A stretch of DNA of 64,000 nt, from contig OX352773.1 of NCBI GenBank assembly GCA_947095535.1, positions 109,933,950 through 109,997,949 of the forward strand. Reading direction: 5' to 3'. Below, one piece after another: positions 53,757-64,000 of this stretch. The stretch is from Poecilobothrus nobilitatus. Its lineage: Eukaryota > Arthropoda > Insecta > Diptera > Dolichopodidae. The notes under the pieces are model-generated. The model saw only the letters and a list, made by a program, of their open reading frames with translations, did no database searches and was not told the origin of the DNA. Both the position numbers and the translations under genes were made by a program. Position 1 is the stretch's first letter; each line of letters opens with the position of its first letter.

Positions 53757-56700
53757 AAATAAATAAAAAAAAATTTTAAAAAAACAGCTTTTTTGAACTA
53801 AAAAGTAGAAAATAAATTTTTAATAGCAAATTTTTCTGTAATTTTCTAAACTATATTGTTACAATCGAGATTTCTTTGAAAAAGTTTATTTCAATATGCT
53901 AAATATATATATAAATATAAGTATATATAAGTTTTAAAGTCTGTGAAATTAATATAAAATCTGGAGGCAACAAACGCATAACTATATTTTTTTGTTTATG
54001 TTTACCGTCCATTCATATAAATTGGTATTAAATTCATTCATTCATAATTGTTAGTATTAAAAAATAATGAATCTATAACTACACACATATATACTGATAT
54101 ATTCATTCATATACATATTATAGTAGTATGGGTACTATATAATGATCTGAACTTCTGATTGTTATATTGTGTTATATATTATGGCAAGATTTTTAAAAAA
54201 TTAAGGAAACATTGCATAGCAAAATTAAAAATTTAAATAAAATTGTTATTGCAATTTTATAATGTTCTTTATTTCCACTTAAAAATGCGACCCTTTAAAA
54301 ACTTTGATTCATACACTGCCTTGTTTTTTCTTTCTTTTCATAACATAACATTTTAATTTTTTTTTTTTTATCTGTTATGTACGGAAATATCAAACGTATG
54401 TTTCTTTCTTTTAAAGTCATAATATTTTAATAGTTCTTTTTTTCTATCTGTTATATGGGTAAATATCAGATGTACACATATACATAAGAAATAGACTTTA
54501 AAAATATTTAAAAACAATCAAAGTAACATTTTTTGTTCTCTTTTTTTCTATTCGTTTTTATTTTTCTTCCAGTAGTACATTTTCTTTTTTTTTTGTTTTC
54601 TGTTATTTAGGTACGCTAAGTATTACATTTGTTTTTTTTAAATGTTTAATTTATACATGCATTATATTTAAAAAATATAAATTATAACCTATAGAACATT
54701 CTGAATTTTTTTTTGTTCGTTTATATTTACCGTCCATTCATATGCATACATAAAATTTTTTTTTGTTCGTTTATGTGTACCGTCCATTCATATAAATATA
54801 ACTGTTGCCTACATATTAAAAAATAATAAATCTATAACTACATACATAAATAGCCATATATTCATTCATATATGTACGTATGTATCTATATTATGAGCTG
54901 AACTTCTCAGTGTTGCATTATATCATAATGCGGCAAAATTTTTAAAAAATTAAGAAAACGTTGCATAGTTAAATTCAAAATTTAAATAAAAATATTGCAA
55001 TTTTATAATGTTCTTTATTTCCACTTAAAATGGGACCCTTTAAAAACTTTGATTTATACACTGCCTTGTTTTTTCTTTCTGTTATGTGGGTAAATATCAG
55101 ATGTACACATATACATAAGAAATAGTCTTTAAAAATATTTAAAAACAATCAAAGGTCTGAATTGTAGCGGTGTAGAATTTAGCGCTGCATGTTTGTACTG
55201 AACGATTTGCAGCAAAATTAAATGAAATTTAATTTTTTGTGGCATTTCGTATATTTTTATTTTATTTAAATCGTATTTTTGTTTTTTAAATCTTATAATT
55301 TTCATCTCTCAATTTATCAATTTTTAAAAAAATGCTTAAAATCCAAAATTTCTCACAAAATTTTGTAAACAAAAATTTTTGGCATTAAATGTAAACACAT
55401 AAATGTCAATAAAAAGTCGCTACATAATTTAGCGTAAAATTTTCTTGCTGCAAAATTCATGTAGCGCTACATTATAGCGCTAAATAAAAAAATCGTTCAG
55501 TATAAAATTTGGTACTGAACGCGACCAAAGTAACATATTTGTTCTCTTTTTTTTCTATTCGTTTTAATTTTTCTTCCAGTATTACATTTATTTTTTTTTT
55601 CTGTTATTTAGGTACGCTAAGAGCTTATTTTTTTTTTTAATATTAAATTTATGCATAAAGTCTATTTAAAAAATAGAAATTATTAGCTATAGAACATTCT
55701 GAATTTTTTTTTTGTTCGTTTATATTAACCGTCCATTCATATGCATACATAAAATTTTTTTTGTTCGTTTATGTTTACCGCCCATTCATATAAATATAAC
55801 TGTTGCCTACATATTAAAAAATAATAAATCGATGAATCAACTAAATAATAATAGTTGGGAATTTGGGAATTTGGTGTAACTGTGTTAGCAGATTTTTAAT
55901 AGTACAGCACACATAAAAATATGCATACCATTTTTGTACATGTTTGTACTTACATATGTAGTAAAAAAATTTGGTTTTAAAATTATGTAATTGAGAATAT
56001 ATTAAATTGCTTACTTCTAAATGCTAATGTTTTTGAATTAAAAAAAAATTATTTTGCTTTTTCTAGACGATGAAGATATATATGTATGTGTGTACATAAC
56101 ATATATTTTATGATTAATTCATAATTATTGTTATTGAAAAGAAAATTATTGATGTTATTTACTATTTTTAAAAAAGACTGGATTTCTTAGACAAAGGCAT
56201 TAGTGGTGCAGATCATCATTCCCTAATAGATCTTAATTTAAAGGTAGCTTCCAATTTAGATATCAATGTTAGGGCCATAATATGCCATTTTAATATGTTA
56301 AGAGTTTCGAAAGAAAAGCCCTATTTTAATTATAATTAAGGAAGGAAAAACACATATCTATATAAATATTACAAATAAACACATTACTTTTATAAATAAA
56401 AATGTATACTAAAAATCAATTGATTTGATGAAAAAAAAACTTAAATTTAACACTTGCTTACTAAATTTTAAGTAAATGCATATTAAATTTTACACTGTGT
56501 TCTCAAGTGCGGCACATTAATTTGTTTACACATTCATAACTTTGAAATTCATCGCTTTCAAACCAAAAATATTTTCGAAGCACATATTATTACATATTTT
56601 GAAGTATGTACCTATGTATATGTACGCATACTGCAATGGACTACATAAAAAACAATAGCCTTTTATAGAAAAAAAAAACATTTATGTATTACGTATACGT

Positions 56701-56985
56701 ATTGGTATTTGTACTGATGAGTTTAGTAAATTTAGATAAAATGTTTTATTTTGGTTCTGTAATAATTCTGTTAAAAATTCTGTTATATCTTTGTATGAAA
56801 ATTTAATTTTGAAATTAAGCTAATTTCTCTAATGTTTTTCGATATTATTATTTTAAAATCATGTATTGTCATCGGGATCTGATCTAATGAAGAAAATTTC
56901 AAGTCTCTAGCTCAACGGGAAGTGTGTTTAAAATGGCTTCTAAGATTCCATCCTTTACAAAACCAAGTTAATAAAAAGCTGTTAA
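53757..56985. mobile_element. 3.2-kb non-autonomous repeat with ends AACAGCTTTTT (copy B)
   Basis: Start AAAAAAACAGCTTTTTTGAAC, end GTTAATAAAAAGCTGTTAA. The left foldback arm is present but not its partner. The interior repeats one block of about 700 bp at 54250, 54990 and 55530 (TTTATAATGTTCTTTATTTC, GTTCGTTTAT-TTACCG-CC). End block 56688-56985 equals 33165-33436 with few changes. Confidence 0.65.
55155..55525. mobile_element. 371-bp MITE-like insertion with 5-bp target duplication
   Basis: Compared with AACAATCAAAGTAACATTTT at 31569, the copy here is split after CAAAG (55150-55154), and CAAAG recurs at 55526-55530. Ends GTCTGAATTG and GAACGCGAC are only weakly inverted. Inside, GTACTGAACGATTTGCAGCAA faces TTGCTGCAAAATTC and AAATCGTTCAGTA, and TAGCGCTGCATG faces CATGTAGCGCTA. 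Confidence 0.7.
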
Positions 56986-57727
56986 TAAAAACATAGTATA
57001 GGAGTAATTAAAAATTTGCCGTATATCACAACAATACACAATAATATAGAATTACAAGCTCATTACTATATGTATTTTAACGGATTTTCCTATATTTTAC
57101 CTAATCACAAACTAAGAAAATATTCTATAAATTTTACCTTTATATTATTTTATTTTCTTTATCTATGATAAAATGACTTATGCAAAAGTCGTCAAAAATA
57201 TTTATTATTGCACTAGAAATTGAACATCTACCTTCTTTTAATGATATTAAACAGTAATATTATGATTACTTATTATTGTTGTCACATTATTATTAAATTT
57301 AATTATTAAATATTATTAAATATTCGAGAAAGTAATTAACTATTCATTAATAGTCAAGTAGCTTTCAACGAAGTCAATAAAGCTTTCAATGAATTAAAAA
57401 AGCTTTTATTTTTACTTTCTTTCGTTATATATTTATATACGTAATTAAATCATATCAACAAAAACACTTCTGTAGCATAGTTAAGTAGACGGTTGGTAAG
57501 ATTTGTTAAAAATGAAATATATAAAAAATTATCAAGTTCGATTTATTTCTGTTTAAAAAAAAAATAGTACAATAGGTAGTACAATATTATTATGATCGTA
57601 TATATCGTACAATACAATGCACATTAATCCCCATGACGTCATCCTTTTTATGTATGTATCATATATAATACATAGAGGTATGTATCATTTCGTCAACACA
57701 TTGTTCTTAGTCAGCGTTCATTTTTAA
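56986..57727. other. AT-rich DNA, nothing recognised
   Basis: No coding pattern and no repeat pair seen. Confidence 0.5.
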
Positions 57728-57903
57728 TCAGCTGATTCAGCTAACTGTCTAGATCTGGCACCATCATGTTCATCAAGCTGTCTGGCGCAACTGCCCCGTT
57801 ACCTACTGTCATTTTTCATCAGCTAATTCAGCAAACTGTCTAGATCTGGCACTATCATATTCAGCAAACTGTCTGGCGCAACCGCTCCATTACCTACTAT
57901 TAT
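57728..57903 (+). repeat. 91-bp tandem duplication
   Basis: TCAGCTGATTCAGCTAACTGTC... and TCAGCTAATTCAGCAAACTGTC... start at 57728 and 57819. Both contain CTAGATCTGGCAC-ATCAT and CTGTCTGGCGCAAC-GC-CC-TTACCTACT. About 90 percent identical by eye. Confidence 0.85.
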
Positions 57904-58817
57904 TTCTTTAAGTTTATTAGATTTATTTGGTTTAAATTACCTTGATATGGTTAAAGGTGCGAATGACATATCGGCTGAACCAGACATTATGTCGCCAACT
58001 ATACCATTCCAGTGGACTGAAAATAAAAAATGAAAATCCAAATTCAGTGGACTGAATATAATTTTTGAATTAAAATAAAAATAAAATAACAAAAAAAAAA
58101 TCAAAATTTTAAACAAAAAACATAGCGATTGTATGACGTTATGTTATACAATCGATAGCGATTGTATCCATATTTTTTTATGAAGAAGCGTTCATTATCA
58201 CCAAAATACAATTGAACCTGAAGTTGGACCCAGAACCATTTTAGATTAACAAACATGGTAATAGTGGGAATTTTTTTAAACAAACAATATGGAGTTACAC
58301 CTTTAAGCATGTTTGTTCTCTTCAAGAGTTTGCTGTAGAAAGTACTATATCACTGCTGTATAAAATTTCAAAAATTATAATATAAAAAGTATAAGTTTTT
58401 TTAATAATTTACCATACAAAAATGTGTTTTTTAATTTTGAGCAAACGGACACAACGCCGAATAGAAAGGCGAAACGGAAAAATTTCATTTTAAAAACAGC
58501 TCAATATTTTATATTTTAGGAAATGTTTCGTTCTACAATACTACCGAAACTCTTCAGTAAGCAAGTAGTATTGATATGCTTAGACAAATTCTAATTTTAA
58601 ACTTCAACAAGTCTTACTATTTATAAGAAAATTTCAGAAAATCTTATGTGAGGTAATAAGACAAGTTGAAAATAACCTTATAAAATTAACCTTTCAAAGC
58701 ATAATAATGGTTGCAATGTTGATACGTATTTTGTATCTAAGTAACCAAATAATTTCAAATGAATACCAATTTGATAAACGTGTAAAAACACAATAAGTTG
58801 GAAAATATTTAATTTAT
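57904..58817. other. AT-rich DNA with a short ATAGCGATTGTAT repeat
   Basis: CATAGCGATTGTATGACGTT and GATAGCGATTGTATCC (58121 and 58153) flank the inverted ATACAATCGAT. Nothing else recognised; the 74-codon minus ORF looks accidental. Confidence 0.45.
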
Positions 58818-61195
58818 TTAGTGGCACATCAATGATAAACTCACTAATCTTTTTTGTCCCATTGATGATCTTAAATAATTTTTAATTATTTTTAGTTTGG
58901 AGAAACTGCGTTCAGGTAAAGGTAAACTGATACAGGTAAAGTCAGCAAGATCCTTAAAGAAATTCATATATGCGGAAATATAGTAGTCAGAATGTTCTTG
59001 GATAAATAATTAAATATTTCTAGTGGGTACATATTAGATGGCAATAGTGTAGGTAAATTTAAATCAGTTAATATTAACTGCAAATCCTTGCAGTATTTTA
59101 ATATTTCCGATTTATCTTTATATTTTAGCTCATAAATATTATAAAGAAATTCGTAATATTCAGTATGTTTTTCCATTTGCTCAAATCTCTCGGTGATTGA
59201 TGTAATGGCAGTGTCAATAATGAAATTAAAAAAAATTACTTTGTAGTTATATTGCGGTTCTAAAATAGAATCATCTGCAGCTTCGTACTCGAATTGTCTT
59301 TTTTTACGGCGTATTCGAAAAGTTTCGATAACTGAAAAGCGTCCATCAATTTTCATTGTTTCAGCAATTTTTTGGCTTCATCAATAACGCTCAGAAAATT
59401 TGCATCTGACCGATAATTTTGTAAAAAATCCAAAACTTCTTTCAAAGACCTATTGCATGTTAATAAATTTATTTTCGGGTTTTGCATTATTTTTGATATA
59501 ATATTTATTTTGCTTAAATGTCGCACCACACAACGATGCTGCAAATAAATTTGAAACAAGATATATGTTTCCCTAGTCCTTGGGCTCGCATTTTGTTTGA
59601 CTTCCACGGTTTTCATCTAAATAGATGTTGATTAGAACATCATAAATAGATTCAAGTTGAAATCTAAGAGGTATTATGGAAGCAATTCTGCTTTCCCACC
59701 TAGTTGAACATACAGATTTTAAAGTAAGTTTTTTTTACATACTGATTTATAACATCCCATCGACTAGGTCAAGATGAAAAAAATACATATATTTGCTGTA
59801 TAATATGAAAAAAGTTTGCTACTTCTACAGAGGCAGAGGCAGCATCATTAACAACTAAATTAAGCGAATGACAAGCACAAAGAATGAATGTAGCTCGTGG
59901 ATTAATTTGCATAATGCTCCTTTGAACTCCGACATTTTTCCCTTTCATATTGGTGCCATTATCATAATCTTGGTCTCTCATATCTTCAATAGGAATGCGG
60001 TTGGTATTTAATTCATCAAGAATTTTGTTTGTTAGGCCATCGGCAGAGGTATTTACAACTGGAACAAATCCAATAAAATGTTCCCTGATTTCAAATTCAC
60101 CACTATTTAAATCTTGCATTACAATTGACATTGGCATTTGATTGACATTTGTTCCACGTGATTTTGGTCAGGTGTGCAATCCACTATTATTGAATAATAT
60201 TTATTTATTTTTATTTGGTCAATAATTTGGTCGTTTTAATTTTTTTTTAAATCTGTTCAATTATCTCATTTTGAATAGTATGACTTAAATAATGAATTTT
60301 CGTCTCTTTTGTGGCAATAAGTATGTAATCTCTCTAAGTATGTAATATCTCTTTTGTAAATGATCTGCGGCTGTTTAATCAAATTTTGCCAATAATTCAA
60401 ATAGTTTTAAAAAATTACAATTATGCCGATCATTAATGTTTTCGTTTGAACCTCGTATTGCTAAAGACTGAGATGCAAGAAACTGTATAATAGAAATAAT
60501 GCGTTTCAATATTTTTTTCCATTTATTTACTTGCATATTCTTTGCACGTTGTAAACCGGCATCAATAGTATTTTCAGTTTCAAGTCGGGAATCTAACTCT
60601 TTCTAGCGTAGACGTAGAATCAATCAACCAAGGCCTTAAAATATTTTCCCCATTTAACAAGCATAGATTGTACATGGACGGTGAAAATTGTCTACCTTTA
60701 TTGTTGATAGGAAAATCAAACTCTCTTATTTGTAATGGACCGTTTTTCATTAGAAGCTGTCAAAATTGATTCGTTATGTTGTTCAATTTACCAGGATCTC
60801 AAGATATTTCATAGGCCGTGTCAGTATCGCTTTCATATAAATTTTCTTTATGTGCAGTACCTGGTTCTGGTACCGATAGTGGTACTTCAACATCAGATTC
60901 TGATGTATCCGTCAACACCTCATTGTTTTCGCTGGTATCGGAATTTATACTTTCGTTCGGATTAAGGGTAGCTTTTTTATTCGGTGGTTCATAATCGTCA
61001 ACTACTGAGGAAATATTTTTATCGACATTAACACCAACTGTGGAAGTAGCTGAAGTTGAAGCGACTGGCAACAGTGATTTTGTAAAAAAAGATTTCCTCG
61101 TATTAGTCTGCTTAGTACGTTCATTTTTTCTGGCATTTCTTTGTTTTTTAAACTCCCAACAAGATTTTTTCTTATTCTTTCCAAATTTTTTTTAA
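58818..61195 (-). pseudogene. hAT transposase of the ZMYM1/TTF-zinc-finger type (full-length, decayed)
   Basis: Read 61195 to 58818. Basic start with KNERTKQTNTRKSFFTKS. Acidic, low-complexity linker DTSENNEVLTDTSESDVEVP (60799-61071). TTF-type region EFDFPINNKGRQFSPSMYN and LLNGENILRPWLIDSTSTL (about 60720-60600). Then FLASQSLAIRGSNENINDRHN, NFLKLFELLAKFD (60480-60370), IIVDCTPDQNHVEQMSI (60180), IREHFIGFVPV, RDQDYDNGTNMKGKNVGVQ, HSLNLVVNDAAS (59769-60137), then 59616-58964 and finally PLPERSFSKLKIIKNYLRSS (58925-58866), the hAT C-terminal dimerisation motif, stop 58818. At least six frame breaks. Zinc and dimerisation regions are both recognisable, so the relic is nearly complete. Terminal repeats were not identified. 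Confidence 0.85.
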
Positions 61196-61708
61196 AATTA
61201 TTAATAAAGCTTTAAAAAATAATAATTAAAATAACAGGTAAACTTTAATATTAAGTAAAATTAAATACTTACATCTCAATCTCAATAATTAAAATAAATA
61301 TTTCTCAAGTGGAAATCAAATTCAATAACTGATATTAAAAACAAAAATACTAATTAATAACAATACAAATTTTAAAAACACAATAAACTATATGATTGCT
61401 CTGGATACTTCTGTTATAAACAAAAACCAAAATCAAAATAACAAAGCTTACTATGTGAATAAATTTGAATTTTCTTTAAAGAAAAATCTAAATTTGAATT
61501 TTATTTTATTTTTTATTTTATTTTACAAAACCTAAGCAAGGTCGTTACAAAAAAAATTCTTAAATTAATGCTTATAATTAAAATTAAACAAAACAATGAC
61601 TTAAAACTACATTTATAATAACTTAAAACCTAAAAAAAGTTAATTTATTGTTATTGTTATTATTAATTTTTTATTTAAACTACATTAACAACTTTATTTT
61701 AACAAAAA
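61196..61708. other. AT-rich DNA between hAT relic and Helentron-like repeat
   Basis: Could hold the 5' end of the hAT element. I see no clear terminal inverted repeat and no ORF. Confidence 0.4.
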
Positions 61709-63078
61709 CGAGGAAGAGTGCAGTAGAGTAGACTGTGTCAACTCTGGGATACCCGTATGAACGTAATATATCCTATTATAAAACTTGATCATGTTTTAAA
61801 AACATTCAGATGTTTTAGTACCGAACTACAGAGATATATTTATGTAAATTGTGGAGTTGTATGACAGCTACCCGAATCTATTGCGCCTAGCTTCATTAAG
61901 TTCCAAGAAATGCAAGAAGCCTAAACCGGCTGCATTAGATCAATCAAATTTTACAAAAGTTTTTGGCATGCAACTCGACACTTTTTCACTAAATTTGAGA
62001 TAGCTAGATTCAATGGACACTGAGTTATTTTCATTTAAAAAGGGAAGTTGTATGGCAACTACCCGAACCTGTCATATCATCACAACCAAATTTTACAGAA
62101 GTTATTGCCATAAAACTGTATTATCATTCGCAAAATTTCAGATACCTAGATTGAACAGACACTGGGTTATTTCCATTTAAAGAAAGAAGTTGTATGGCAG
62201 CTATTCGAACCCGGCTGCCGAAAATGCTGGAGTTAAATAGCAAAACTAACAATTTTACAAAAGTGACGTAAAAAAATTTTCAGCCTCCTAGCTCCTCTAT
62301 TTTTTGAGTTATCGTGCGGACGGCACTGAGTTCTTTTCATTTAAAAAGAGATTTTGTATGGCAGCTACCCGAACCCATCGCACCACCACAACCAAATTTT
62401 GCAGAAGTTGTTGCCATAAAACTTGATCATCATTTGCAAGATTTCAGTTATTAACTTCCAAGAGGTGCAAGAAGCCTGAACCGGCTGCTCTAGACAAACC
62501 AAATTTTACAAAAGTTGTTGGCATGTAATTCGACACCTCTTTACTAAATTTCAGATTCCTAGCTTCAATAAACACTGAGTTATTCTCATTTAAACGGAGA
62601 AGTTGTATGGCAGCTATCCGAACCCGCCGCACCAACACAACCAAATTTTACAGAAGTTGTTGCCATAAAGCTTGATCATCATTTGCAAAATTTCAGAAAC
62701 TTAGCTTAAATAGATACTGAGTTATTTCTATATAAAGAAAGAAGTTGTATGGCAGCTACTCGAACCCACCGACCGAAAATGTTGGATTTAAATCGCAAAA
62801 CTAACAATTTTGCAAAAGTGACGTAAAAAAAATTTCAGCCTCCTAGCTCCTTTATTTTTTGAGTTATCGTGCGGACGGACGGTCGGACGGACGTACATGG
62901 CTTAATCGACTCAGAATTCGATTCTGAGCCGATCCATACCTTTGACACTATATCTAGCTCGACTCCTTTAAGGTGTCACAAACGTAATGGCAAATTTATT
63001 ATACCCTTGAACATAGTTCATACGGGTATAATGAACATAGTTCATACGGGTATAATGAACATAGTTCATACGGGTATA
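61709..63078. mobile_element. Helentron/DINE-like element, second copy (1.37 kb) with terminal triplet
   Basis: Same start (CGAGGAAGAGTGCAGTAGAG) and same interior blocks as 26170-28377, but fewer internal units. The 3' end carries GAACATAGTTCATACGGGTA three times in a row (63009-63078) instead of once. Differences in unit number between copies fit internal repeat expansion. Confidence 0.7.
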
Positions 63079-63415
63079 AAAATTGAAATATGATATCAGT
63101 ACAGATATGTACATATACGATATATAATGACAATCAATTTAACGTTTTATGTAATAACTTATGTAGCAAATTAAACGTAAATAAATATCTTATTATTACG
63201 TAGAAGTAAAATTAAAAAAAAAAATGAACATTTTTTTTTATTAACAGTACTTGAAAGCATTAAATTACTATTTATAAAATGTACAAAAAAAAAAAAAATT
63301 ATCTAAATGAAAAACAATAATTGTATTATAATGCAATACAATAAATGTGCTATTTTTAAAATTATATCATATTTAAAAAAAAAAAAAAAAAATTTTTTTT
63401 TTGCTTAAGTAAGAA
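63079..63415. other. AT-rich DNA, nothing recognised
   Basis: Several poly-A runs, which may be the 3' tail region of the LINE fragment on the right. Confidence 0.4.
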
Positions 63416-64000
63416 TTAATTGTCTAAGGTCATTAAATTGGAAAAATGTAGTTGTAAAATGTGTTTGAACGTATTTCTGGAGATAGATGTAGAATAGAGA
63501 TGACTAATTTTGTTAAAAGTAGTACAACATCTGTTGATGGGTTCATTTCCACCGTACTCTGTATTATGTTTGTAGTCCATTAAAAATTTAGGTTTGCCTA
63601 ACACTATCGTTAAGTCTAAACTTGTTATTAAGAGATTGGATAGAAATACTATTATTCAAAATATCAAAAGTAAAGCATGATGACAATAGTTGTCTACGTA
63701 AAGATAAAGAAAGCAATTTTAAGGAATTAAGTCTTGTGGTGTAACTAGGTAGATTAGCAAAATCAAAAGGGTTATATTGATTCCTTAATGCAAATAAAAG
63801 AAATTGCTTTTGAACTGATTCGATTCTATTGGAATGAACTGCAAAGGCTGGATCCCAAACAAGGTTACCGTATTCTAAGATAGAACGAACTAGAGGGAAC
63901 AATAAAGAGATTTTGTCACAACTAACTCGCTAAATTCTTTAGCTCTTCTCTTAATGAAACCTAACATTTTATTAGCCTTTGAAACTATTAGGTCATAGTG
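63416..64000 (-). pseudogene. LINE reverse transcriptase, C-terminal fragment running off the window
   Basis: From the right edge on the minus strand: HYDLIVSKANKMLGFIKRRA and EFSELVVTKSLYCSL, then after a frameshift at about 63895 VRSILEYGNLVWDPAF, NRIESVQKQFLLFALR and YTTRLNSLKLLSLSLRR, and after another near 63595 to 63416. LVRSILEYG-W-P...IE-VQ is the thumb/C-terminal region of many insect LINE proteins. The catalytic part must lie outside the window. Confidence 0.75.

Noticed and set aside
58101..58325. 74-codon minus-strand ORF
   Set aside because: Tyr/Phe-rich, overlaps a small AT inverted repeat, no recognisable motif.

Overview
The window is AT-rich repeat-dense eukaryotic DNA, very probably from an insect. 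The evidence is spliceosomal introns, Polinton/Maverick elements, several non-LTR retrotransposons, hAT transposase relics, tRNA-derived SINEs and the GACGGACGGACGG-type dispersed repeats common in insect genomes. I see no ordinary single-copy host gene. Almost everything that can be named is a mobile element, most of it decayed.

Left third (1-20968). Two Polinton-type elements are broken up here. Positions 1-2400 hold the end of a capsid gene, a small exonuclease-like gene, an adenain-type protease, an unnamed protein and a minus-strand relative of the exonuclease-like gene. Positions 2583-4297 largely repeat that block at near identity, fused by 5-bp microhomology to the 3' end of a second, different type of protein-primed DNA polymerase. 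The fuller copy of that polymerase lies on the minus strand at 4301-7532, followed by a small gene at 7974-8403. From about 9590 a third capsid-protease module begins. It runs through a GC-rich minisatellite, a 76-codon ORF, an intron-bearing small gene and a frameshifted polymerase gene (16366-19983), and ends in a long terminal repeat arm.

Centre (20051-41385). At 20968/20997 the right terminal arm of that element meets the left arm of another in a palindrome of about 1.84 kb. The second element can be followed nearly end to end: terminal arm, integrase (-), packaging ATPase (+), core-protein-like gene, minor capsid gene, protease remnant, unnamed protein, exonuclease-like gene (-), minisatellite, 76-codon ORF, the gene with an intron right after ATG (-), polymerase (+), terminal arm. 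It has lost its major capsid gene. At least four later insertions interrupt it: a LINE in the minor capsid gene, a 2.2-kb Helentron-like repeat, a 3.4-kb repeat with a foldback, and a second LINE. Three ORFs in it are still open: the unnamed protein at 28381, the exonuclease-like protein at 28955 and the two-exon gene at 33695.

Right third (41386-64000). This is repeats and sparse relics: a composite dispersed repeat (44398-48373) carrying a foldback and several tRNA-derived SINEs, a solo stretch resembling the Polinton terminus at 48669, an irregular repeat field, a LINE C-terminus, an untracked Polinton integrase relic (51738-52570), a second copy of the 3.3-kb repeat, a full-length but decayed hAT transposase of the ZMYM1/TTF-zinc-finger type (58818-61195), another Helentron-like copy, and a LINE fragment running off the right edge.

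The Polinton genes together would make a virus-like, self-replicating transposon: integrase for insertion, protein-primed polymerase for copying, and ATPase, protease and capsid proteins for packaging. Nearly all copies carry stops or frameshifts, so present activity is unlikely. All family names come from recognising motifs in translations, not from searches.
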